From the NCBI GenBank assembly GCA_016806645.1, contig JACSYO010000471.1, forward strand, positions 1,576,501 through 1,640,500: 64,000 nucleotides of DNA, given 5' to 3'. Of the stretch, positions 8,792 to 19,501 are shown one piece after another. A program made the translations under genes and the position numbers. This stretch comes from Ophiodon elongatus (Eukaryota > Chordata > Actinopteri > Perciformes > Hexagrammidae). The notes under the pieces are model-generated. The model was not told the origin of the DNA, did no database searches, and saw only the letters and a program-made list of their open reading frames with translations. Within the stretch, counting starts at the first letter, position 1, and each line of letters opens with the position of its first letter.

Positions 8792-11398
8792 CATCCATTT
8801 TCCTCCGCTCATCCGGGGTTGGGTCGCGGTGGCAGCAGGCCTAGCAGGCCGACCCAGGCTTCCCTCTCACCCGCAACACGTTCCAGCTCGTTCTGGGGGA
8901 TCCCGAGGCGTTCCCAGGCCAGCTGTGAGATATAATCCCTCCAGCGTGTCCTGGGTCTTCCCCGGGGCCTCCTACCAGTTGGGCGTGCCTGGAAAACCTT
9001 TAACGGGAGGCGTCCAGGAGGCATCCTGATCAGATGCCCGAACCACCTCAGCTGACTCTCGATACGAAGGAGTAGCGCCTCAACTCCAAGTTCCCTGCAG
9101 ATGTCCGAGCTCCTTACCCTATCTCTAAGGCTGAGCCCGGCCACCCTACGGAGAAAACTCATTTCGGCCGCTTGTATCCGAGACCTCGTTCTTTTGGTCA
9201 CGACCCAGAGTTCGTGACCATAGGTGAGGGTCGGAACGTAGACCGCCCAGTAAATTGAGAGCTTTGCCTTCCGGCTCAGCTCCCTCTTCACCAAGACGGT
9301 CCGGTGCAGCGCCTGTTTTACTGCTGCAGCCGCACCGATCCGCCGGTCGATCTCCCGCCAGTCGATCTCCCGCTCCATCTTACCCTCACTCGTGAACAAG
9401 ACCCCGAGATACTTGAACTCCTTCGCTTGCGGTAGGCACTGCGTCCCCACCCGGAGGGAGCAATCCACCGGTTTCCGGCAGAGCACCATGGCCTCAGATT
9501 TGGATGTGCTTACCCTCATCCCCGCCGCGTCACACTCGGCTGCAAATCGCCCCAGTGAATGCTGGAGGTCATGGTCCGAAGAGGCTAACAGGACCACATC
9601 ATCTGCGAACAGTAGAGAGGCGATCCCGAGACCCCCGAACCCGACGTTCTCCTCCCCCCGGCTACGCCTAAATATCCTGTCCATGAAAGTCACGAACTGG
9701 ACCGGTGATAAAGGGCAGCCCTGGCGGAGGCCAACACCCACCGGGAACGCTTCTGAATTATTGCCGAGAATACGAACACAGCTCCTACTGCAGTCGTACA
9801 GAGACCGGATGGCCCGTTGTAACGGGTCCGGCACCCCATACTCCCGCAGCACCCCCACAAAAACCCCCGAGGGACCCGGTCGAAGGCCTTCTCCAAGTCC
9901 ACAAAACACATGTAGACTGGTTGGGCAAACTCCCAGAGCCCCTCCAGTAGTCTTGCGAGGGTAAAGAGCTGGTCCACTGTTCCACGACCGGGACGGAATC
10001 CGCACTGCTCCTCTTGAATCCAAGGTTCGACAATCGGTCGGAGCCTCCTTTCCAGAACCCTGGCATACACTTTCCCCGGGAGGCTGAGTAGTGTGATACC
10101 CCGATAATTCGAGCACACTCTCCGGTCCCCCTTTTTGAAAATGGACCCTTTTGGCCTGCCGGTACCTCTCAGCTGTTTCAGGAGACCCCCGAGCCAACCA
10201 GGCCCGAAAGGCCTCCTTCTTCAGTTTGACGGCTTCCCTCACCCCCGGTGTCCACCACCGGGTTCTCGGGTTACCGCCACGACAGGCACCGGTGACCTTC
10301 CGACCACAGCTCCTAGCGGCCGCGTCCACAATAGAGGCTTTGAACATGGTCCACTCGGATTCCATGTCCCCAGCCTCCTTGGGATGTGTGAGAAGTTCTT
10401 CCGGAGGTGGGAGTTGAAGACCTCCCGGACAGGATCCTCCGCCAGACGTTCCCAGTTCACCCTCACTACACGTTTGGGCTTGCCGGGTCTCTCCAGCCGA
10501 TTCCCCCGCCATCTAATCCAACTCACCACCAGGTGGTGATCAGTTGACAGCTCTGCTCCTCTCTTCACCCAAGTGTCCAAGACATACGGCCGCAGATCAG
10601 ATGAAACGATTACAAAGTCGATCATTGATCTACGGCCTAAGGTGTTCTGGTACCAGGTACACTTATGAGCCACCCTATGTTCGAACATGGTGTTCGTTAT
10701 GGACAAACCGTGGCTAGCACAGAAGTCCAACAGCGAGACACCACTCGGGTTCAGATCAGGCAAGCTGTTCAGATCAGGCAAGCGCCTCTCCCCCTGGGCA
10801 ACTCCAGAAAAGGACAAAGTCCAACCTTTCTCCAGGAGCTTGGTTCCAGAGCCAGTGCTGTGCGTGGAGGTGAGGCCAACTATATCTAGCTGGTACCGCT
10901 CCACCTCCCGCACCAGCTCCGGCTCTTTCCCCGCTAGCGAGGTGACGTTCCACGTCCCTAGAGCTAGTCTATGCCGCCGGCGATCAGCTCGCCCAGGCCC
11001 CCTGCCCGGCCTGCTGCCCGGTCCACATAGCACCCGACCCCGATGCTTATCCCTGCGGGTGGTGGGTCCACAGGGTGGCTGCTCCATGATGTTTCTTCGG
11101 GCTGAGCCCGACCGGGCCCCATGGGCGAAGGCCCGGCCACCAGACGCTCGCCTACGAGCTCTCCTCCCGGGTCTGGCTCCGGGAGGGTGCCCCGGTTTCC
11201 CTGGTCCGGGCGAGGTAGCTATAGTCCGTGTGCTGCTGTTCATCGGGGTTTTTGAACCGCTCTTAGTCTGGACTCTCCCCTGCGACCTGTTTGTCTTGGG
11301 AGACCCTACCAGGGGCTGATGCCCCGGACAACATAGCTCCCAGGATCACTGAGCCACTCAAACTCCTCCACCACGTTAAGGTAGCGATTCACGGAGAA
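8792..11398 (-). mobile_element. Rex3-type (RTE clade) non-LTR retrotransposon, defective
   Basis: A 2,607-bp LINE on the minus strand, flanked by the 11-bp target-site duplication GCCCTCACAAC (8781-8791 and 11,399-11,409). Copy B has the empty site near 29,733-29,743. The encoded protein has an endonuclease start (GTWNVTSLAGKEPELV, near 10,960), the endonuclease end (DHHLVVSWIRWRGN, near 10,520), then reverse transcriptase blocks (NYRGITLLSLPGK, EEQCGFRPGRGT, and the catalytic FADDVVLL near 9,600) and a C-terminal arm ending near 8,809 at GLLPPRPNPG. The sequence CGGTGATAAAGGGCAGCCCTG at about 9,702 is, from memory, that of a standard Rex3 PCR primer. The element is dead: part of the endonuclease and the region between it and the RT are missing, and the frame shifts several times. 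The 3' end is the GGATG-type end typical of Rex3. Confidence 0.9.
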
Positions 11399-11409
11399 GC
11401 CCTCACAAC

Positions 11410-12029
11410 AGACTTCTGTAAATTGTATTAACGATACAATAGTTGGCACGTTTCATTTTGTGCCTCCTGTCTGGAAATTCCTCTTTTTTGACTAAAGCTG
11501 GCATGACACAGGTACCTGTGCAGAAGTTCTGTGGAACACACACACCAGATCCACCAAACCACCAGAGGAAACTGAAATCTCCCCAGCAGAACATACAGTG
11601 ATATTTACAGTCAAGAGGAAGTGGCACATTCACAGTGTTTGGAAAGAGGCTGGGGTTAGTCAGAAAACCCAAATGATGAGGCTGAGAGTCATCTCGATGA
11701 ATGGGGACATTTATATGGCAGGATATTACGGTTAGTATGATCAATTGTCAGACACATAGTTCTGATGGAAACCCGGTCCGGACATTTTAAGATATTTTGT
11801 TGTTTTTTCTTGATTGATGGAAACCATAACTCAACTGTTCACTTTGGCAGACGGGAGGAGGATGCTGCACATTGCTGTACACTGCTAAAGGAAGTGTTTA
11901 CTTATTGTTTCAAATAATGCAATTATACAAAAAATAAAAAAGGGGCTGTGACGAAGGACAAATACCACTGTTCAGTTGGTAGCAACTAATTATTTAACTT
12001 CCACTCTGCTAATCAAGGCATGAACCCAC
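11410..12029. other. Relic esyt1 intron (copy A), right part
   Basis: Collinear with 29,744-30,363 in the complete gene with a few substitutions. I see no coding or structural element. A 113-codon open frame here and in copy B is intronic and resembles nothing known to me. Confidence 0.7.
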
Positions 12030-12830
12030 CTCTTCACCAAAGTCCTGACTGGGGGTTGTGTGTGGTCGAAGAACTTCCTCAGCTTCGGGGATTTCTGTGA
12101 CCTCTGCTGGCCCCAGGGTGTCAGCGGGAAGACTAGTCACTGTGGCTTGAGCAAGGTTGCCTAAACCAGTACTACACACACACAGTGCAGAAATGTAAAC
12201 ATGTTTCTTATTAGGTCCATTATAAATATTATATTCCAATTTATGGATATTTGACGCAATAAAGGGTAAAAAAATAAATATGTTCTTATTTGCTGTGACG
12301 TGGAGCTCACCCTGTTTGCCTTTGCTGCGGTTCAAAGTCTTCTTTAACTGCTGTGTCTGACTGCTTGGGATGCTCTTCTGGATCCGTTAGCTCCTCCACC
12401 AGCTGAGTAAATTACATGAAGGTTATGAAGATGTAAATAGACAGATGAGTTTAGTATACTGCATTTTGCCTACCAGTTTTAATTTGGTAGCATCTCTGCT
12501 CCACTACAATGATCTGTTTGTCCTTTTCCTGGCCTGACATAATTTCCTGTACATCCAAAGCTCCGAGACAAGTGCTCTAAATCGCTGACGACAGTGAGAT
12601 ACGCAGCCTGGACCCTTCCATGCCAAACTGGCGCTATGAGCAGGTCTTCCAGGGCGATGCTAACGTGCGCATTGATGCCATGGACCTGCACGTCAAGGAG
12701 AACCGAATTTACTGGACAAACTGGCACACAGGGCGGATCTCTTCCTATGATTTGCCTTCTTCCTCCTCCTCCCCCAATAGCAACCGCAACCGACGCCAGA
12801 GTGAATCAAGGGTCACAAACGTTGAAGTAA

Positions 12831-12837
<7 letters not shown>

Positions 12838-12866
<29 letters not shown>
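12838..12866 (+). repeat. (TA)n microsatellite
   Basis: About 14 TA units in the intron just after the donor at 12,827. Confidence 0.9.
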
Positions 12867-12868
<2 letters not shown>

Positions 12869-13746
12869 TATATATGTGCTTGTACTTATGCATGAATATG
12901 ATGTAAATAAAAACGTCTCTGTGTTCAGATCCCTGATCTGAAGATGCCCCGTGGCATTGCTGTGGACTGGGTGGCAGGGAACTTGTACTGGACCGACTCT
13001 GGTAGAGACGTCATTGAAGTGGCCCAGCTAGGTGGAGGACGCCACCGCAAAACTCTCATCTCTGGCATGATCGATGAGCCTTATGCCATTGTCGTAGACC
13101 CACAGAGAGGGTGAGTGGGTCTTTGGAGACTGGGGGGGGGCGGCAGTAACATGGCAGTGACATTAGCTACTTGTAGAAAATCACGACAATGCAAATGAAG
13201 ATTTAATTGTGATGACAGCATTGATAAATGGAGCTTTTATATGTCCTTCATTAGAAAAATGTACTGGGCAGACTGGGGGAACCATCCCAAGATTGAAACA
13301 GCTGCTATGGACGGTACCATGAGAGAGACGCTGGTGGAGGAAAACATTCAGTGGCCAACTGGTAAAACATGCACACACATACATAAGTACTTCTCTTTAC
13401 AAGGTTCATTTATTGGTCCTTGGTCACAACACAGGGTTGCTCAGTGAAATGTAAGTTGTAGTTCTTTCATGCTACACACAAATATAACATATAAAAAATG
13501 TTTAAAATAGAATAAAAATAGATCAAATAAAACAAAATATACAGTGACTTGTATACAAATAATTTAAATACATATACTGTATGGATACATGACTTTGGTT
13601 TATAGAGGGAATGAGGGTAGTGCAATAGGTAGTGGTATGGTAATGTCCAAAACCAGCATAGCAGAGAGTTCTATGACATTTAATTCTGATGGAGTGCATA
13701 GGATGAGGATTAATCATCGGCTTTATACTAACTGCAAAGTGTAAAT

Positions 13747-13787
13747 CTCTCGCTCTCTCTCTCTCTCTCCCTCCCTCTCTCTCTCTT
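13747..13787 (+). repeat. (CT)n pyrimidine tract before an lrp1 exon
   Basis: CT-rich run that also serves as the pyrimidine tract for the acceptor at 13,795-13,796. Confidence 0.8.
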
Positions 13788-15914
13788 TCCGTACAGGTCT
13801 AGCGGTGGACTACTTCAACGAGCGTCTATTCTGGGCCGACTCTAAACTCTCCTTGATCTGCAGTGTGCGGCTGAATGGCAGCGATGTGGTTGTGGCTGTA
13901 AACAGCATTAAGAACAGTTGAGTGGCACATTCTGTAATCTATACAGGTTGCAATCCACACCAGTGATCAGTCTTCATTAGTCAGGAGGTGGTGCACAATG
14001 TAAGAATGTGTATGTTTGCATTTAACATGTCTCCTCTGTTTCTACACAGAGCTCCACCATCCCTTCGGCATCGATGTCTTTGAGGACTACATCTACGGGG
14101 TCACCTACATTAACAACTACGTCTTCCGAGTGAATAAGTTTGGCAAAGGCCCGATTGAGAACCTGACAACTGGAATGAACCACGCCACAGATATAGCTTT
14201 GTACCACCGCTACAAGCAACCTGAGAGTGAGTAGAAATCAGACACATCTCTCAACAGCAGTAATGCTCACTAAAACTGAGACAGTGAAGAAGAGATGACT
14301 ATGGTAGGTAGTCATTTTTTTCCTATTTTTAATGCTGGTTCTCTTCCTGTCTTTGTCAGTGACCAATCCCTGCGACAGGAAGAAATGTGAATGGCTGTGT
14401 CTGCTGAGCCCCAGTGGACCAGTCTGCATCTGTCCCAATGGACGCACGCTGGACAACGGCACATGTGTGGAGCTGCCCACTCCCACTCTGTCCCCTATCT
14501 GTGAGTAAACACACACACCCACATACAGAACACACACACACACACACGGGCAGCTGAACTCATTCTGTATGACTAAAAAACGTCATCCTCTACAGCTCCT
14601 CCCAGTGGTCCCTGCTTGGTCCAGTGTATGAACGGTGGCAGCTGTTTCCTGAATGCCCACAAGCAGGCCAAATGTCGCTGCCAGCCTAATTATGGAGGAG
14701 ACAGGTGTGAGATTGACCTGTGCAGGGACTACTGCAAGAATGGAGGCACATGCACACCTTCCCCTACAGGTAAGATATGGACATTTCATGCTGGTTTTGG
14801 CATTTTGTGTTAACCTTCTTTGACTTGTGCAGTATAAGATAATAGTAGTTTAAATTAAAGTTTAAATACCGCTATATAGGCTAAAGTATGGCTTTACAGG
14901 CCACTTTCATGTTTCCGTAGGTCCAGTAATATGACACATTCTTTCTCTCTCATCATCCCTGTTTAGCCTTCCATTTATTTATCTCTTCATATGTCTTTCC
15001 TTCCACAGGTTCTCCTACGTGTCGATGCCTGACAGGCTTTACGGGGCCAAACTGTAACCTGCACACCTGTAAGGATTACTGCAAAAATGGAGGCAACTGC
15101 ACAGTCAGCGCCGGAAACCAGCCAACCTGCCACTGCCCCCTTTCCTTCCTGGGCGACCAGTGCCAGTACAGTGAGTGTTCCTACTATCTAGCTGACATAA
15201 CATTTTTCAAATACTTCTCTACTAGATTATGATGTGGTTGGTTAGCAGTGCACTAACATGTCTATGTGTGTGTGAGCAGGAAGCTGTGAAGGCCACTGCC
15301 TGAACAAAGGTACATGTCTACTGAGTGAAAATGGCTCCAAACTGTGCCGCTGTCTGCCTCAGTACACTGGCAGCACTTGTGAGATTGACAAGTGTCACTA
15401 TTGTCGTGACGGCGAGTGTATCCCCAGCAACGGTTTCACGCCTACAGGGGACTTCACCTGCCGGTAAGACATGTCATTTACTCAACACAAATCGGCACGC
15501 AAACAATCTTGCACATGTAAAGATGTCTTTGTCTTTGCTACTCACAATTTGTTCTGTCTTCTACAGTTGCACAAATGGAAGAGTCCAGCCCAGCTGTTAC
15601 ACATGTGATACAAATGAGTACTGTGCAAATGGCCAGTGCTCTATTAACTCCATCACCCGCCTTCCAGAGTGCAGGTAAGGAGCAGAGTCTGAGTATCTCC
15701 AGTGCACCATTGCATACATGCAGAGAGTGCATATGTCTAGTTCCTTTCTCCTTATGTGTTTGTAGATGTTCATCTGGCTGGGCGGGGCATCGCTGTGAGT
15801 CCGTAGCCACCAGTGACAGTGCCTCAGGTTCAGGTGGACGTAAGTCGACACTTCTACTATGACATCAATAATAGAAGTTCATTGACTGTGATACAATTTT
15901 CCATGCGCTATTCT

Positions 15915-15975
<61 letters not shown>

Positions 15976-16227
15976 AGGAACAGCCTCCATAGTGATCCCT
16001 GTGCTGCTGCTGTTGCTGCTGGTTCTGCTGGCTGCAGGAGCATTGGTCTGGTATAGAAGAAGGATGAGAGGGTGGGTAACACTCTCATTTTAAAACAAGA
16101 GCCAGTTGAGACCTTTTCAACTTTGTGTTCCCTCTATCCTTCCCTCTTTCTTCCTCTTCCCTTCTTTCCTTTCTTCCGTCTACACCTGCCCTCTCCTCTC
16201 TGTAATGGCATCTCTTCTGCTCCTCAG

Positions 16228-16266
16228 GTCTAGCCGGCCCAACAAAACCGGCTCCAGGCGCTTGCG
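16228..16266 (+). other. lrp1: Candidate 39-nt cassette exon (lrp1 copy B)
   Basis: Identical to 566-604, with the same strong acceptor and GTAACG donor. It encodes the same basic 13-residue insert. Confidence 0.5.
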
Positions 16267-17418
16267 GTAACGGTTGCCAGGGTTTCACATTCCTTCCATA
16301 CTCTCATTCAGTTCTGCATCCTGATGCTTTCTCTTTCTCTGTCTCTCCTTTACCCATAAGTCTTGGTTGCTGTGCAGTGTTTGGTCCTGTGTTGAATGTC
16401 GCGCCATTCTCTCAGATGTTCATGGGAGCTATAGCTCATCCCGCTCCTACAGTATCTCTCCTGTATAATTGCCCTCTTCAGAGCGGCTCAAGGGCAGATC
16501 TATTGAAAAGATGCATTGAATAGATCTGTCTATGCACTTGCCAGTGCTGTATATCCGTCATGCTGTTGTCCATCATATTGTGCCATATTGTACTTACTGT
16601 GCTGTGCTGTGGTTTGTATTGTGGTAGTATCTCTCACAGTGAGAGATGGACAATGTGACAGCATTCTTTCAAACTCAGATTGGAAAATGCAGTGTGAAAA
16701 ATCCAGCATTTACTTAGAGGTAGATGCCGTAGACAATGCAGACATTCATAGCATGTTTAGGAGGATTATTTGTGGATTTATTGTGGCTTTAAGAGATAGT
16801 CTGTACATTAGCAGTCCTGTATCCAGGTCCTCTGTGTCTGGATCTGTCATGAGCTACATGAATGCTGGGTTTGTGTTGGTGCTGTGGCTTAGTTCACTCA
16901 GCCTGGATGGTGGTGAGAGCCATGTGATGCCTCTTCCCTCCCTTCATAATGTGGCTGTCTCCCTGCTTGCACTATTTAGGCTCTTATAACCTTGAAAAAG
17001 ACACAACGGTTTGACTGTGCCATTCACATTTTGTTTAGGGCCAAGGGCTTCCAGCACCAAAGGATGACCAATGGGGCCATGAATGTTGAGATAGGAAACC
17101 CTGCCTACAAGATCTACGAGGGCGAGCCGGATGACGACGCCGGGGAGCTGCTAGACGCAGACTTCACGCTGGACCCAGACAAGGTAGAGAAAAATACCAG
17201 GCATGCATATATATCCACAAATGTTGTAGCCTCTGCTCATACTGCATGTATAATATCTAATGGATGGCCTTTTTCAGCCCACCAACTTCACAAACCCGGT
17301 ATATGCCACTCTGTACATGGGAGCACACAACAGCCGCAACTCTTTGGCCAGCACAGATGAGAAGAAGGAGTTGCTATCACGTGGAGATGAGGAGCCCCTT
17401 GTGGACCCCCTGATATAG

Positions 17419-19057
17419 ACTGTCCATTGGCCTGGATCACAATATTCCAAACACACCCCTCTTCTTGCCTTTTAAAGAAAAACAAATGAAAAAAATCGAT
17501 AAAAAGTGTGAGAGAAAATTGATAAAAAAAGTGTGAACACTGTATAAAATGTACAAAAATGAAGGACTACTTTTGTATGTGATTGCAGTATTATATTTTG
17601 TTCTTTTGAGATTCCTCTGGTCAAAAATGAATAACATTTTCTATGAGAGATTTTTAATTTACACTTTGTCCCTTACCCTTTACCTAAATAGCCACTACCT
17701 CTGTGCAAAATGAAATGGAAACAAGAAAATCTGAAGAAAAGATGCTATCATTGGAGCAATTTTAATTTTTTATTTTTGTATGAATTGTATAGAAAAGAAA
17801 AAAACATTGTTCCATTTCACCAGTGCCAACTGTTTGTTGTTTGTGTTGACTTTGAGCGGGAAAGGCAAAACTCAAAGTTTTCTAAATCGGTACATATGTT
17901 GTCTTGCTGGAGAGTCTTAGCAAGATTGTGTGAGACAGATTTGTGATAGCACCGTTTGTGTATAGCACATGGAAAATGTCAATACCAGATGGCAACTAGA
18001 ATATTTCCACATAATTTCTTCTCAGAGAACAATGTTCATGAAATGATTGTGTTGTCTTCCTTGCACAGAATTCATATTTTACGGCATAGTGTATACCGTA
18101 GGCTTTATACCGTAAGATGTAAAACAGGTATGTTTGTTTTTATCACATTGTATGACAGTTGGAGCTCATGTGTTGCTGAAGTGAGAGGATGAGAGGTGTT
18201 TTTGGTGTGTGATTATGGAGTTGGAGAGTGAGGAAGTTGGTCATGGGTTAAACATTCCAGCCAGAGTGGTGGGTGGAGATTACAGATGTAAAGAGATGGT
18301 AGTTCTCTGTTCATAAGCGTCTTCCTTCACAAGGAAAGGGAGGCTGCAATTAGGGTCAAATTGAAAGAAAAGATGGGTCTTGTCTTTGTCTTTTATTTCT
18401 TCAGTCCATTTTTTTTGTAAAGACCAGATATCGTCCGTCTGGCTTTGTGAGTAGATTTACCTTTCTACTGTTAGAGGATCAAAGTCTGAACGTTCACGGT
18501 TTTGTAATGACTCAAGTCTTAAGTGCATTATGTTCATTTGGTCTTTAGCATTTCTCTGCTCTTCTTGAGCTCTTTCTAATCTCTCACTCTCCTCTGTGCC
18601 CTGCTGCTGCTAATGCTACCATTCTGGTCGCTCTGACACGTCCTTACGCTCAGCCTCTGTTTCAAAATGCTGCTTTCTGTCAGAAATGTGTCAGCCATAT
18701 GTTAATGCATGTGAAAAGTAACACCAATCTTTAATGTAACTACAATAACAAGTTTTTATTTTGCTTACCTGTCAGCAAGTGATATTTTACGCTGTTGTAT
18801 GTTTTGACTTTAATTGAGAGAGAAGTACAATCATTTTACCTAAAGAACATTTTTGCAAAATCATACATGCATTTTCAGAATTGTTTTTGATTAGTCCTTG
18901 TTTTTTTTCTAATGAAAAATGACACATAGCTTTTATAGTACACGATGCATGGAGGCTCAGACTTTCTTCTGGAAAGAGAATAATGTTTAATTTTTGCTGG
19001 AGTACTTTACAAACTAAATAACAGATATTGTTATAAATAAAAATTTAAAAAATTGTA
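17419..19057 (+). other. lrp1: lrp1 3' UTR, copy B
   Basis: Near-perfect copy of 1757-3395, including the AATAAA at 19,036-19,041. The spacer to 19,501 is equally conserved and holds no gene. Confidence 0.6.
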
Positions 19058-19501
19058 CAGAAAACATGCCAATGTGTTTTGTGTTTTTTTTCCCAACATG
19101 CTTGCTGATATAGTGATGAATACTATGACTCAATGTGGGTTGGTTTAATCATTTAATAGACAAATTGTAAATCAGATTGTGTGTACTGTAGACATAAAGT
19201 TCAATTTATGAATGCAAATGTAATTGTTATTCTGTTATAAGTTGAGAAACGTTATCAATCAACGAAATAATGCGAAAATCCTTCATCAAAGAAAGTTAAG
19301 CTTAATAGGTGAAGATAATACATTCAGCGAAACCATAAACTCTTAAGATGTAAATCTGACACACTTCAAAACAACCCCGTACTGATAATATGAAAAATGA
19401 CAAGAGAAAAAGAGATATATGCATTCTAGTAATTGCTTTACATAATCATCTTATTTTTTTGTGTGAAAACATCTCTCCTCTGCTACTTTGTATGGAAGTC
19501 T

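Larger units (their letters stand above)
8079..12402 (-). pseudogene. esyt1: esyt1 internal fragment (copy A), interrupted by Rex3
   Basis: Only four exons of extended synaptotagmin 1 remain: 12,311-12,402 and 12,030-12,171 (acidic/proline-rich linker), 8,258-8,434 (177-nt first exon of a C2 domain) and 8,079-8,161 (83-nt second C2 exon). They match 30,672-30,763, 30,364-30,505, 29,211-29,387 and 29,032-29,114 of the full gene. The frames are still open, but there are replacements, for example Arg to Met at the start of the C2 domain and Tyr to Phe in the SDPY motif. All promoter-proximal exons are missing because the duplication ended at 12,455. The 3' exons were removed by the deletion at 7,544/7,545. 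A 2.6 kb LINE sits in the intron between 8,434 and 12,030. It cannot encode a functional tether. Confidence 0.85.
12456..17418 (+). pseudogene. lrp1: lrp1, 5'-truncated second copy (copy B)
   Basis: Last part of LRP1, starting abruptly at the duplication junction. Inferred exons: 12,561-12,826; 12,929-13,110; 13,255-13,361; 13,797-13,916; 14,050-14,226; 14,360-14,500; 14,596-14,769; 15,009-15,170; 15,280-15,463; 15,567-15,674; 15,766-15,839; 15,978-16,071; 17,039-17,183; 17,278-17,418. Together they are 690 codons plus stop, in one frame. Content in order: YWTD beta-propeller repeats (RIYWTNWHTG, LYWTDSGRDVIEVAQ, MYWADWGNHPKIE), the furin processing site NRNRRQ before the beta chain, an EGF module CDRKKCEWLC, six cysteine-rich EGF repeats, the membrane span and the NPxY tail. 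Codon 12,578-12,580 is TAA where LRP1 has Tyr (QVL-Y-IADD). There is no promoter or N-terminal ligand-binding region, so I call it a pseudogene. Chimeric transcripts from the upstream copy cannot be excluded. Confidence 0.85.

Noticed and set aside
8748..11319. Several plus-strand open frames
   Set aside because: Shadows of the GC-rich Rex3 coding strand. The RT and endonuclease motifs are on the minus strand.
11403..11744. 113-codon frame conserved at 29,737-30,078
   Set aside because: Intronic in esyt1, no domain, conserved only through the recent duplication.
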